Positions 24,418-32,967 of a DNA stretch of 64,000 nucleotides are shown here, piece after piece (the first letter of the stretch is position 1; every line of letters starts with the position of its first letter). The notes below the pieces were generated by a model, which had not been told where the DNA came from, made no database searches, and saw only the letters and a list, made by a program, of their open reading frames with translations. Source of the DNA: Duganella sp. CF458 (GTDB lineage: Bacteria; Pseudomonadota; Gammaproteobacteria; Burkholderiales; Burkholderiaceae_D); contig NZ_FOOF01000004.1 in NCBI RefSeq assembly GCF_900113115.1, positions 248,001 to 312,000 on the forward strand. Direction: 5' to 3'. A program made the translations under genes and the position numbers.

Positions 24418-25298
24418 GCAGCTACATGGAGGCCAATGCACGCGAACGCCTGGCGCTGTTCGACAGTTTTGAAGAGTTTATCGGCCCGGCGCAGCGCGTG
24501 GTCAGCCCGCACCTGGCGCAACTGAATGCGCCGGTATCGTTCGACGACGGCGTGGTGGTCGGCCGCGCCACACTGGGTGGACTGACCGTTTTCGCAGCCG
24601 CGCAGGAAGGCGGCTTCATGGGCGGCGCGGTGGGAGAAGTGCACGGCGCCAAACTGGTCGGCCTGTTGCGCCGCGCGCTGATCGACCGCCCCGCCGGCGT
24701 TGTGCTGTTGATTGAAAGCGGCGGCGTACGCCTGCATGAGGCCAATGCGGGACTGATCGCGCTGTCGGAGGTCATGCGTGCCGTGCTGGACGTGCGTGCC
24801 GCGGGCATCCCGATCGTCGCACTGATCGGTGGTTCCAACGGGGCCTTCGGCGGCATGGGCATCGTGGCGCGCTGCGCCAACGCGCTGGTCATTTCAGAAG
24901 AAGGCCGGCTGGCGATGTCCGGTCCGGAAGTGATCGAAACCGCCAACGGGGTCGAAGAATTCGATTCGCGCGACCGCGCGCTGGTATGGCGCACCGCCGG
25001 CGGCAAGCACCGTTACCTGTTGGGAGACGTTCAGCGTATCGTGGAGGACAGCATTCCCGCCTTCCGCCAGGCCGCGCTGGATGCCATCGCGGAAGTCCGA
25101 GGCGGCACGGTCGAATTGACGCTGGCTGGCCTGGAAGCGGAGCAGGACATGCTTGCGCAACGCATCGAACGCTTCGGCAGCCTGCGCGATCCATCTGAAA
25201 TCTGGGCTGCGCTCGGCATCGCCTCGCCCTACAGCGTTCCGATGCTGGATATCGAGTCGTTTACCGCCGCCGCGGCGCCTCATCGAATGGGAGCATGA
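24414..25298 (+). CDS. mdcD: Biotin-independent malonate decarboxylase subunit beta
   Basis: A 294-residue crotonase-fold carboxyltransferase subunit that decarboxylates malonyl-S-ACP together with MdcE. Typical motifs are VLLIESGGVRLHEANAGLIAL near residue 98, GGSNGAFGGMGIVARCANAL near residue 140 (oxyanion-hole region), and EGRLAMSGPEVIE. The length is as in other MdcD proteins. It is linked by ATGA overlaps to both neighbours. Confidence 0.95.
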   Translation: MSSYMEANARERLALFDSFEEFIGPAQRVVSPHLAQLNAPVSFDDGVVVGRATLGGLTVFAAAQEGGFMGGAVGEVHGAKLVGLLRRALIDRPAGVVLLIESGGVRLHEANAGLIALSEVMRAVLDVRAAGIPIVALIGGSNGAFGGMGIVARCANALVISEEGRLAMSGPEVIETANGVEEFDSRDRALVWRTAGGKHRYLLGDVQRIVEDSIPAFRQAALDAIAEVRGGTVELTLAGLEAEQDMLAQRIERFGSLRDPSEIWAALGIASPYSVPMLDIESFTAAAAPHRMGA

Positions 25299-26017
25299 CC
25301 ATGGAATGGAAAATATTAGCCGATGCCCTGTTCCCCGGCGGCCATGACATCGTCGAACATGAACAATTCCTGAACGGCACCGCGCGCGTCGACGGGCAAA
25401 CCGTCAATGTAATCGGCACCACCGGCCATGCGCCGATCGGCGTCGAAATCGCGCTGGCCCAGGCCAAGGCCGTACTGGCGACGGTACGCAGCCACCCAGG
25501 CCGCCCGATAGTGCTCCTGGTCGACACGCAAGGACAGCGCCTGCGTCATCGCGACGAAATGTTGGGTATCAACAGCTATATGGCTCACCTGGGAAAATGC
25601 ATCGACCTGGCGCGCCTCCAGGGTCATCGCATTATCGGGCTGGTATATGACCAAGCCTTGTCCGGCGGCTTCGTCACCAGCGGCATGATGGCCGACGCCT
25701 GCTACGCCTTGCCCGAAGCCACCATCCGCGTCATGGGTTTGCCGGCAATGGCACGCATCACCAAGGTGCCTGAAGAAAAACTGGTGGAACTGGCGCGCAG
25801 CAATCCCGTGTTCGCGCCGGGGCCGGAGAACTATTTGCGCATGGGCGGCCTGCAGGCGATCTGGGAAGGCGACCTCGCCGCGCACCTGGCAGACGCCATC
25901 GCCAATGCACCGCGCGAGGACCAGCGCAGCGCCCTGGGCTTGCTGCGCGGCGGCCGCAAGGCAACGCAGCCGGTCATTGAAGCCATCGTCGGCGGCAGCA
26001 ATGTACCCGCGGCATGA
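25295..26017 (+). CDS. mdcE: Biotin-independent malonate decarboxylase subunit gamma
   Basis: A 240-residue partner of MdcD in the decarboxylase core. Conserved segments are LFPGGHDIVEHEQFLNGTAR near the start, VLLVDTQGQRLRHRDEMLG near residue 68, GLVYDQALSGGFVTSG near residue 112 and RVMGLPAMARITK. The start overlaps the mdcD stop (ATGA); a second ATG two codons later is possible. The 3' end overlaps mdcG by 17 bp. Confidence 0.93.
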   Translation: MTMEWKILADALFPGGHDIVEHEQFLNGTARVDGQTVNVIGTTGHAPIGVEIALAQAKAVLATVRSHPGRPIVLLVDTQGQRLRHRDEMLGINSYMAHLGKCIDLARLQGHRIIGLVYDQALSGGFVTSGMMADACYALPEATIRVMGLPAMARITKVPEEKLVELARSNPVFAPGPENYLRMGGLQAIWEGDLAAHLADAIANAPREDQRSALGLLRGGRKATQPVIEAIVGGSNVPAA

Positions 26018-26663
26018 CCTGGTATGGCTGACGCGCGAGGGCTGGCAGGATCTGCTGGCCAGCGCATCGCAGGCCACACCAGCCCACGCAGCGATCTCCC
26101 GCTGGGCCGATGCCGACTGGCCCCTGGTAGTCCGCCGCAACGACGCGGATGCGCGCGCCGACGACATTTGTCTCGGCCTGGCAGCGCCGCCGCATCCCGT
26201 CAGCGGAGCGAAACTGCGCCTGCCATTGCGTGTACCGGCGCGGCACATCGCCCGCCATAGCGCTCCTTCGCCACTGGACGCCGCCGTCCACGCCCTGCCT
26301 GCACGCTGGCAAGCCTCGTTTGCTCGCCTGGTCCAGGCCAGCGCAGGATTTGATCTGCGTGTATTCGGCTCACTCGCCTTGCAATCCCTGACAGGCCAAG
26401 CCTACCTGCGCGATGCCTCCGACATCGACCTCCTGTTCCGTCCCGGCGACAACGCCGAACTGGATCAAGGCATGCTGCTGCTGGCCGGATATCTCGACGA
26501 ACTGCCGCTGGACGGAGAGATCATCTTCCCCGGCGGCCAGGCGGTGGCGTGGAAGGAATGGATTTCCGCACGCGCCCACACCGAGCGCGTATTGGTAAAA
26601 TCCCAAGCCAGCGTAAAACTCGGCACCCGGGCCGAACTGCGCGCCGAACTGGAGCCGGCATGA
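26001..26663 (+). CDS. mdcG: Malonate decarboxylase holo-ACP synthase (phosphoribosyl-dephospho-CoA transferase)
   Basis: A 220-residue nucleotidyltransferase-like enzyme that loads the CoA-derived prosthetic group onto MdcC. It starts MYPRHDLVWL, which is typical of MdcG. The catalytic core has RVFGSLALQSLTG followed by DASDIDLLFRP, the D-x-D metal motif of the polymerase-beta superfamily. The ATG at 26001 lies within the end of mdcE. Its stop overlaps mdcB by 4 bp. Confidence 0.92.
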   Translation: MYPRHDLVWLTREGWQDLLASASQATPAHAAISRWADADWPLVVRRNDADARADDICLGLAAPPHPVSGAKLRLPLRVPARHIARHSAPSPLDAAVHALPARWQASFARLVQASAGFDLRVFGSLALQSLTGQAYLRDASDIDLLFRPGDNAELDQGMLLLAGYLDELPLDGEIIFPGGQAVAWKEWISARAHTERVLVKSQASVKLGTRAELRAELEPA

Positions 26664-27586
26664 GCGCCCCCGCCAGCCAAGCGGCGCAGCAAGCACGCGC
26701 ATTGGCTGGCGCAGCGCGGCTGGCCTCCGGCCGCAGGCCGTGCCGCCATGCCGCGCACGCCCTATCCCGCGAAGTCGCCTTGCGCGCTGTGCGCAGCCTG
26801 TACCACGAGCTGGCGCTCTATCCGAAGCCCGGCCTGGTGTCGTTCATCGACAACGGCAGCCATGCCGACATGAACGCCGCCACCTTCATGCGCAGCCTGT
26901 TCTCGCTACGTCACTACTACGCCCGCATTTGCCGCGCTGGTTACGATGGCGCGCCCTTCGCCGAATTGAAAAGGCTCGGCATCGCTGCTGAACAGCGCAT
27001 GATGGCCGCCACAAACGGCATCAACACCCACCGCGGCGCCATCTTCGCCCTCGGATTGCTATGCGCCGCCATGGGCCGCGTGCGCGCCCTGCGCATGACC
27101 TTGACACCCGCCGCCCTGCGCACCACCCTCCTGCTGCACTGGGGCGACGCGCTGTCCAACCACACGCACGCCACCGGCAGTTCGCACGGACTGCAAGCAG
27201 CAGCCCGGCATGCAGCCAGCGGCGCCCGCGAAGAGGGCGCGCTCGGCCTGCCTTCGGTATTCGACGTCGGCCTGCCCGCCTTGCAATCCACGCTGGCGCG
27301 CGGCGCCCCCATGCTGCACGCCCGTGTCGACGCCATCTTCGCCCTGATGGCCCACGTCAGCGACACCAACATCTACCACCGTGGAGGGACTGAAGGCGCC
27401 GACACCGTGTTGCGCAGCGCCCGCCATTTCCTGCACCAAGGCGGCACCGCCAATCCGCGATGGAAAGAGCATGCCCTGGATTGTCATCGGCGCTTCGTCA
27501 CCCGGCGCCTGTCGCCCGGCGGCGCCGCCGACCTGTTGGCCGCCACCTGCCTGGTGCACAGCTTGACTGCCATGCCCCCGCCATGA
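26660..27586 (+). CDS. mdcB: Triphosphoribosyl-dephospho-CoA synthase
   Basis: A 308-residue CitG/MdcB family enzyme that makes the prosthetic-group precursor from ATP and dephospho-CoA. Family motifs are LYPKPGLVSFIDNGSHADMN near residue 54, TNGINTHRGAIFALGLL near residue 115, and SDTNIYHRGG near residue 235. The N-terminal 30 residues are alanine-rich and variable. The start is fixed by the ATGA overlap with mdcG. The end overlaps mdcH by 4 bp. Confidence 0.93.
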   Translation: MSAPASQAAQQARALAGAARLASGRRPCRHAAHALSREVALRAVRSLYHELALYPKPGLVSFIDNGSHADMNAATFMRSLFSLRHYYARICRAGYDGAPFAELKRLGIAAEQRMMAATNGINTHRGAIFALGLLCAAMGRVRALRMTLTPAALRTTLLLHWGDALSNHTHATGSSHGLQAAARHAASGAREEGALGLPSVFDVGLPALQSTLARGAPMLHARVDAIFALMAHVSDTNIYHRGGTEGADTVLRSARHFLHQGGTANPRWKEHALDCHRRFVTRRLSPGGAADLLAATCLVHSLTAMPPP

Positions 27587-28476
27587 AAAGCCGCCTGTTG
27601 ATCCTGTGCCCCGGCCAAGGCGGACAGAATGCCACCATGTACGATCTGGCCCGCAGCGACCCGCACGGAGCCGCCCTGCTCGCGCAACTGGCGCCTTTGC
27701 TTCCCGGCCTGCCAGATCCAGGCGCAATATTCGCCAACCGCGCCGCCCAACCGGCCATCGTCGCCAGCAGTCTCGCCACATGGGAGGCGCTGCGCCGCGA
27801 TTGCCCGCAACCCGCGCTGGTGGCAGGCTACAGCATTGGTGAGCTGACGGCCTACGGCGTGGCGGGCGCATTCACCGCCGAGCGCACCGTCGCCCTCGCG
27901 GCACAGCGTGCCGCGCTGATGGACGCCTGCGTCGCCTCCGACAGCCCGCACGCCATGCTGGCGATCAGCGGCCGGCGCACGGCGGCGTTGCGCCCCCAAC
28001 TGGCGTCCCATGGCTTCCATATCGCGATAGAAGCCGGCGAGGATAGCTGCGTGGCCGGCGGCCTCGCTGCCGATGCCGCAGCCATCTCTGTCCCAGGCGC
28101 ACGCATCGTGGCGCTGCCGGTTGCCATCGCCTCGCACACCCCCTACCTGCAAGGCGCGGTCGAACCATTCGCCAGCCTGCTCGCGCAAGAAGATTTCGGC
28201 ACGTTACGGGCGCCCGTCCTGGGCGGCATCGACGCCACGCCGATTCGCGATAAGGAAACGGCTCTCAGCCATCTCTCCCGCCAGATTGCCGAAGCGATTC
28301 TGTGGTCTGATTGCATGGACGCCTGCGCCGAGCGTGGCATCACAGCCGCCCTGGAACTGGGACCGGGAAGTGCATTGTCGAAGATGTTGTCGGCGCGCCA
28401 CCCTGGAATAGAATGCCGCTCGGTGGCCGACTTCCGCTCAATTGACGGAATCCGGAACTGGCTGGCGCAGGTCTAG
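27583..28476 (+). CDS. mdcH: Malonate decarboxylase subunit epsilon (malonyl-CoA:ACP malonyltransferase)
   Basis: A 297-residue acyltransferase of the FabD fold that primes the carrier protein with malonyl. It has LCPGQGGQNATMYD at the start, the nucleophile elbow GYSIGELTAYG (Ser84), and a His in IASHTPYLQGA near residue 185. It closes the operon. Its stop overlaps the stop of convergent trxC by 4 bp. I see no terminator hairpin between them. Confidence 0.92.
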   Translation: MKSRLLILCPGQGGQNATMYDLARSDPHGAALLAQLAPLLPGLPDPGAIFANRAAQPAIVASSLATWEALRRDCPQPALVAGYSIGELTAYGVAGAFTAERTVALAAQRAALMDACVASDSPHAMLAISGRRTAALRPQLASHGFHIAIEAGEDSCVAGGLAADAAAISVPGARIVALPVAIASHTPYLQGAVEPFASLLAQEDFGTLRAPVLGGIDATPIRDKETALSHLSRQIAEAILWSDCMDACAERGITAALELGPGSALSKMLSARHPGIECRSVADFRSIDGIRNWLAQV

Positions 28477-28907
28477 CGCAGGTGCTGCTGCACCCAGGCG
28501 ATGATGCTCTTGCTGTCCATCGCACCGGCCTGGCGCGCCAGTTCGCGGCCGCCCTTGAATACCGCCAAGGTCGGAATGCTGCGGATGGCGAAACGGGCGC
28601 CCAGTTGCTGTTCCGCCTCGGTATTGACCTTCACCACACGGAAATACGGCTCCAGGTGCTGGGTCGCCTGCTCATAGAACGGTGCCATCGTGCGGCAAGG
28701 CCCGCACCACGGCGCCCAGAAGTCCACCAGTACTGGAATATCGTTGCGCTCGATATGCTTGAGGAAGCGCCCGGTGGACAAGTCCACAGGGTGGCCGGTA
28801 AACAAGGGGCGCTGGCACTTGCCGCAGTTGGCCTCCTGCTCCAGGCGCACCGAGGGAACACGGTTGACCGCGTCGCAGTGTGGGCAGACGATATGCAAGT
28901 TTTCCAT
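28473..28907 (-). CDS. trxC: Thioredoxin 2 (TrxC)
   Basis: A 144-residue cytosolic thioredoxin with an N-terminal zinc ribbon (Cys8, Cys11, Cys28, Cys31 in CPHC and CGKC) and the active site WCGPC (Cys68, Cys71) in a standard thioredoxin fold. The usual cis-proline lies in RSIPTLAVF. The length matches Escherichia coli TrxC. It should reduce protein disulfides, often during oxidative stress. It diverges from an alpha/beta hydrolase across a 61-bp promoter gap. Confidence 0.93.
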   Translation of the reverse strand: MENLHIVCPHCDAVNRVPSVRLEQEANCGKCQRPLFTGHPVDLSTGRFLKHIERNDIPVLVDFWAPWCGPCRTMAPFYEQATQHLEPYFRVVKVNTEAEQQLGARFAIRSIPTLAVFKGGRELARQAGAMDSKSIIAWVQQHLR

Positions 28908-28968
28908 AGGTCCCAGTATAGCGCAGGCTTATAATCCCGAGGGCACGCTTCGCCAGCCAGGAGGGAAC

Positions 28969-29850
28969 ATGGAATACGTGAACACCGACCGCTTGCGCAT
29001 TGCCTTCCGCCAGCATGGCGACATGCAGGGGGAGCCGATCTTCCTGCTTCACGGCTGGCCGGATGATATGCACACCTGGGACGGCGTGCTGCCCTTCCTT
29101 GCAGGATCCGGCTACCGCGTGATCGTGCCGAGCCTGCGCGGCTTCGGCGAAACCCGCTTCCTCGATCCTGCCACACCGCGCAGCGGCCAGTTGAGCGCCC
29201 TTGCGCAAGACCTGCTGGATTTCGCCACGGCGCTGGGCATCGAACGATTCAATGTGGCCGGCCACGACTGGGGAGCCCGCGCCGCCTACAACGCAGCTTT
29301 GCTGGCACCGGAACGCGTGATGCGCTGCATGGCCCTGTCGGTCGGCTGGGGTACCAATGATCCGAACCAGGCCCTGAGCCTGCACCAGGCGCGCAATTAC
29401 TGGTACCACTGGTATCTGTCCACCGATCGTGGCGCCGAAGCACTGCGCAAGGAACGCCGCGAGTTCGCCCTCCTGCTTTGGCGCACCTGGTCGCCTTCAT
29501 GGCATTTCGGCGAGGGCGTCTTCCACGACACCATGCATGCCTGGGACAACCCGGACTGGGTTGACGTGACGGTCCACTCTTACCGCCACCGCTGGGGACT
29601 GGCTTCACCCGATCCACGCTACGCCCTGCAGGAAAGCCGGCTGCGGCACGAATCCATGATCAGCGTGCCGACACTCACCTTGCATGGCACGGAAGATGGC
29701 GCGAACAGCCCGCAAACCTCGGAGCACAAGGGACACCTGTTCAGCGGGCCATATCACCGCGCACTGCTGGCAGGCGTCGGCCACTTCCCCCAACGCGAGA
29801 ATCCGGGCGCCGTGGCCGACGCCCTGCTGGCCTGGCTGCAGCGCGCTTAA
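28969..29850 (+). CDS. Alpha/beta hydrolase, epoxide-hydrolase-like
   Basis: A 293-residue alpha/beta-fold protein. The oxyanion motif is LLHGWPDD near residue 28, the nucleophile elbow is VAGHDWGARAA with Asp100 as nucleophile (as in epoxide hydrolases and haloalkane dehalogenases), and the catalytic His is in GVGHFPQREN. A tyrosine-rich lid (NYWYHWYLS) lies near residue 145. A GGAGGG site precedes the ATG at 28969. The substrate is unknown. The 3' end overlaps the tupA end by 4 bp. Confidence 0.85.
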   Translation: MEYVNTDRLRIAFRQHGDMQGEPIFLLHGWPDDMHTWDGVLPFLAGSGYRVIVPSLRGFGETRFLDPATPRSGQLSALAQDLLDFATALGIERFNVAGHDWGARAAYNAALLAPERVMRCMALSVGWGTNDPNQALSLHQARNYWYHWYLSTDRGAEALRKERREFALLLWRTWSPSWHFGEGVFHDTMHAWDNPDWVDVTVHSYRHRWGLASPDPRYALQESRLRHESMISVPTLTLHGTEDGANSPQTSEHKGHLFSGPYHRALLAGVGHFPQRENPGAVADALLAWLQRA

Positions 29851-30653
29851 TCAGGCTTGGCGCTCGGGAAGAACAATTGCTGCCCGCCGGGCCGGAACTG
29901 GGCGATCTTCGCTTGTCCTTCCGGCGACGTAATCCAGTCGATCAACTGGCGCGCTCCTTTGTAGTTCACACCCGGATGCCTGGCCGGATTGGTGGCGATG
30001 ATTCCGTACGGGTTGAACATCCGCTGGTCCCCTTCCACCATCAACGCCAGGCCGGTTTTGGCCTGGTACACGCCATATGTGGCACGGTCGGTCAGCGTAT
30101 ATCCGCCCATTTCAGCCGCCATGTTCAGCACCTCGCCCATGCCCAGGCCCGCGGAAACGTACTGCGCGCCGGCCGGCTGCGCGCCAGCCTGCTTCCAGTA
30201 AGCTTTTTCCATGATGTCCGTGCCCGAATTATCGCCGCGCGAAATGAACTTTGCCGGACCTCCCGCCAGCTTGCGGAAGGCAGCCAGGACATCCCTGCCA
30301 CCCTTGATGCCCGATGGATCGCCTGGCGGGCCGACCACGATGAAGTCGTTGTACATCACGTCGCGCCGGTCGATACCCCAGCCATCGGCGACAAACTTGT
30401 CTTCCGCCGAGCGCGCATGTACCAGGGTCACATCCACGTCGCCATTTTTCGACAGCTCGAGCGCCTTGCCGGTGCCGACCGAAATCACGTGTACCTTGCT
30501 GTTGGTCCCGGCCTCGAAGGCCGGCAGCAGATGGGCCAGCAAACCGGAATTTTCCGTGCTGGTCGTGGTGGACAGCCGGATAATTTGCTGTGCATAAGCG
30601 TTGCCGGACAGCGCACATGCCGCGGCGAGAATAAGCAGGAGCCTGCGTTGCAT
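29847..30653 (-). CDS. tupA: Tungstate-type ABC transporter substrate-binding protein
   Basis: A 268-residue periplasmic protein with signal MQRRLLLILAAACALSGNAYA. The mature start IRLSTTTSTENSGLL contains the TTTS anion-binding motif that marks TupA rather than ModA. Further oxyanion contacts are suggested by SVGTGKAL and FISRGDNSGTD. It should deliver tungstate (perhaps also molybdate) to TupBC. It is the last gene of the formate dehydrogenase operon and starts at the base after the tupC stop. Confidence 0.87.
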   Translation of the reverse strand: MQRRLLLILAAACALSGNAYAQQIIRLSTTTSTENSGLLAHLLPAFEAGTNSKVHVISVGTGKALELSKNGDVDVTLVHARSAEDKFVADGWGIDRRDVMYNDFIVVGPPGDPSGIKGGRDVLAAFRKLAGGPAKFISRGDNSGTDIMEKAYWKQAGAQPAGAQYVSAGLGMGEVLNMAAEMGGYTLTDRATYGVYQAKTGLALMVEGDQRMFNPYGIIATNPARHPGVNYKGARQLIDWITSPEGQAKIAQFRPGGQQLFFPSAKPD

Positions 30654-31307
30654 TCATTTCTCCTCAAGTTGGCCGTCGCGCAGCTTCAAGCGCCGTACGT
30701 CCGGCAGGTTAATCAAGTCACGGTCGTGGCAGGCCATGACGACTGTACTGCCCGACTGGGTCAACGATGGAATCAAAGCCAATACTTGTTCGCGCGCCTC
30801 GCCATCCAGGCTGGCGGTCGGTTCGTCGAGCAGCAACAGGCGCGGATGCAGTACCTTGGCGCGGGCCAGCGCCACACGCTGCTTTTCGCCGCCGGACAAT
30901 GTGGCAGGGTGGCTGCCTCGCAAATGCTGCACACCGGCCCAGTACATCGCCTCCTCGACCAGGCTGGACGCCTCGGTGCGCGCCATGCCGCGCGCCTTCA
31001 GGCCGTAGCCGATGTTCCCGGCCACGCTGGTCGAGAACATCACCGGATGCTGGTGCACGTAGACGATGTCGCGCCGCAGGGCGGCCGGGTAAGGCGCCAG
31101 CCTCACAGGCTTGCCGCCGAAGTGCACGCCCTCCGCATCGGCTGGCGCCAGGCCAGCCAGGACGCGCAGCAAGGTGCTTTTCCCCGCACCGTTCATGCCG
31201 GTCAGGACGTAGGCGCGCCCTGCATCGAGCTTGAAATCCTGCAGCTCGAACAGCAGGTTCTCACCATAGCGCTTGGTCAGCCGCGCGATCGAAAGCATGG
31301 ACGTCAT
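30654..31307 (-). CDS. tupC: Tungstate-type ABC transporter ATP-binding protein
   Basis: A 217-residue ATPase: Walker A GMNGAGKSTLL near residue 38, signature LSGGEKQRVALARA, Walker B LLLLDEPTASLD, and switch His in MACHDRDL. It is a compact protein without the extra C-terminal molybdate-binding domain of ModC, as expected for TupC. It overlaps the permease gene by 4 bp. Confidence 0.88.
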   Translation of the reverse strand: MTSMLSIARLTKRYGENLLFELQDFKLDAGRAYVLTGMNGAGKSTLLRVLAGLAPADAEGVHFGGKPVRLAPYPAALRRDIVYVHQHPVMFSTSVAGNIGYGLKARGMARTEASSLVEEAMYWAGVQHLRGSHPATLSGGEKQRVALARAKVLHPRLLLLDEPTASLDGEAREQVLALIPSLTQSGSTVVMACHDRDLINLPDVRRLKLRDGQLEEK

Positions 31308-32011
31308 CCCCGGCCCCTGGCAGCGTGGGCATCGCCTTGCAGCACCATCATCGCACCGTTCATCGCCAGCGCAATGGTGACCAGCACGACACCCAATGCG
31401 ATGCCCTGCGCGAACTCACCTTTGCTGGTTTCCAGCGCAATGGCGGTCGTGATGGTGCGCGTTTCGCCGGCGATATTCCCGCCTACCATCATCGCGCAGC
31501 CGACCTCCGAAATCACACGCCCGAAGCCGCTGATGATCGCCGCCATCACGCCAAAGCGCACTTCATACAGGAGGGTCGACATGACGCGCCAGGGAGAGGC
31601 CCCATGCGCGATGGCGGTTTCCGCAAGGCGTGGATCGGCCGCCTGCACCGCCGACAACGTAAAGGCCAGCAGCACCGGCAGCGCGATCACCACCTGTCCC
31701 GCCACGATGCCCGGCTGCGAGAACAGCCATTGCAGCCCGCCCATCGGCCCATGGCGCGACAGCGTCATGTACAGCAGAAGCCCAATCAGCACCGTCGGCA
31801 ACGACAAGGCCGCCTGCACCAGCCAGATCACCACCCGCCGCCCGCGAAACTGCGTCATCGCAATCGCATAGCCGCCCGCGACCGCGAACGGTGTCGCAAT
31901 CAACAAGCCAAGCACGCTGGTACTGACCGAGATCCACACAATCCGCCACAGCACAGGATCGCCGTTGACCAGCAGCCCGAACGCCCCGCGCACCGCATCC
32001 ACCAGCCCCAT
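31304..32011 (-). CDS. tupB: Tungstate-type ABC transporter permease
   Basis: A 235-residue membrane protein with five to six hydrophobic segments and the binding-protein-dependent permease loop DPRLAETAIAHGASPWRVMSTLL (EAA-like) near residue 120. GRVISEVGCAMMVGGNI near residue 160 is typical of TupB. The ATG at 32011 (MGLVDAV) lies 4 nt after a GGAGG; a GTG one codon earlier is possible. The fdhD stop overlaps the ATG, and the ribosome-binding site sits at the edge of a GTGTCCC repeat. Confidence 0.87.
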   Translation of the reverse strand: MGLVDAVRGAFGLLVNGDPVLWRIVWISVSTSVLGLLIATPFAVAGGYAIAMTQFRGRRVVIWLVQAALSLPTVLIGLLLYMTLSRHGPMGGLQWLFSQPGIVAGQVVIALPVLLAFTLSAVQAADPRLAETAIAHGASPWRVMSTLLYEVRFGVMAAIISGFGRVISEVGCAMMVGGNIAGETRTITTAIALETSKGEFAQGIALGVVLVTIALAMNGAMMVLQGDAHAARGRG

Positions 32012-32967
32012 CACGCCTCCCGGTCGAGCTCGTGTCCCACCTTGGGGTCACACCCGAAATGAGACACGGCCTCGACTGTGAGCGCGGCAGAGGCCGTGTC
32101 CCGATTCGGGTGTGACCCCATGGTGGGACACGGCCTCTGCGGTAGTTCGGCCAACTCGGGTTCGGGGATCAGGCGCTCGGGGGAGGTCAACAGCAGGAAG
32201 TGGCGGCCGGTGCAGCGGGCCAGCAGGGTCATGCCGAGGCGGGTGGCGACGCTGTGGCCCATTTGCGTGGTGCCGGAGCGCGACAACAGGAAGGGAATCG
32301 ACATCTGTGCGCCTTTGATCACCATTTCGGATGTCAGGCGGCCGGTTGTGTAAAACACCTTGTCGCCGCCGTCCACGCCGTCCAGCCACATCTTCCCGGC
32401 GATCGAGTCGACCGCATTGTGGCGGCCGACGTCTTCGACAAAATACAGCAGCTCGCCGGCTTGCGTGAACAAGGCGCAGCCGTGCACCGAGCCGGCTTGC
32501 TTGTAGATCGACTGCTGCGTGCGGATGGTTTCGACAATCCGGTATACGCCCGATTGCTTCAGCCGCTCTTCCGGCGGCAGTACGATGCCGTCCACGTCGT
32601 CCATCAAGTCGCCGAATACGGAACCCTGGCCGCAGCCGGTCGTCACTACCTTGCGTGCGGTGCGCTCTTCGATATCGGCCACGCCGCCGCGCGTTTTGAC
32701 CGCCGCCGCGCCAACCGACCAGTCGACATGGATCGATGCCACATCTTCCAGCGCACGCACCAGGCGCTGGTTGCGCAGGTAGCCGAGCACCAGCGCTTCG
32801 GGAGCGCCGCCCAGCGTCATCAGGGTCACCAGTTCGCGCTTGTCCACGTACACCGTCAGCGGGCGTTCGGCGGGAATGTGAATCAGCGAGCGACGGCCCT
32901 TTTCGTCGATCGCTTCCACTTCCTGCGTCAGCGGCACGCTGGCCTGGGTCATCTGCGGTAGTCTCAT
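32011..32967 (-). CDS. fdhD: Formate dehydrogenase accessory sulfurtransferase FdhD, with repeat-encoded tail
   Basis: A 318-residue cytosolic protein of the FdhD/FdsC family that sulfurates the bis-MGD cofactor for the catalytic subunit. Conserved stretches are LGYLRNQRLV near residue 62, TTGCGQGSVFG near residue 109, YFVEDVGRHNAVDSIAG near residue 178 and SRSGTTQMGHSVA near residue 235. The cysteine motif is CGQG, so only the first Cys of the Escherichia coli CxxC is present. The family-like part ends near residue 278 (PEPELAELPQ). The remaining 40 residues are encoded by a GTGTCCC repeat pair and match nothing in FdhD. It overlaps fdh catalytic and tupB genes by 4 bp or less. Confidence 0.9.
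   Translation of the reverse strand: MRLPQMTQASVPLTQEVEAIDEKGRRSLIHIPAERPLTVYVDKRELVTLMTLGGAPEALVLGYLRNQRLVRALEDVASIHVDWSVGAAAVKTRGGVADIEERTARKVVTTGCGQGSVFGDLMDDVDGIVLPPEERLKQSGVYRIVETIRTQQSIYKQAGSVHGCALFTQAGELLYFVEDVGRHNAVDSIAGKMWLDGVDGGDKVFYTTGRLTSEMVIKGAQMSIPFLLSRSGTTQMGHSVATRLGMTLLARCTGRHFLLLTSPERLIPEPELAELPQRPCPTMGSHPNRDTASAALTVEAVSHFGCDPKVGHELDREA
32032..32131. repeat. Second pair of 36-bp GTGTCCC repeats, inside the fdhD reading frame
   Basis: Units 32032-32067 and 32096-32131 have the same consensus and the same opposed orientation as the pair at 11690-11788. A perfect GGCCTC/GAGGCC stem (32068-32073 with 32090-32095) sits between them. The full 100 bp could form an extended hairpin in RNA. 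The whole pair lies in frame within the 3' end of fdhD, upstream of tupB, so it may modulate downstream expression. Confidence 0.75.

Noticed and set aside
29847..30653. Molybdate-binding protein ModA
   Set aside because: The mature protein starts with the TTTS-type motif and the ATPase lacks the ModC C-terminal domain, which fits the Tup family better. Specificity remains unproven.
29877..31871. Plus-strand open frame of about 664 codons opposite tupA, tupC and tupB
   Set aside because: Shadow of three genes with clear ABC transporter motifs on the other strand.
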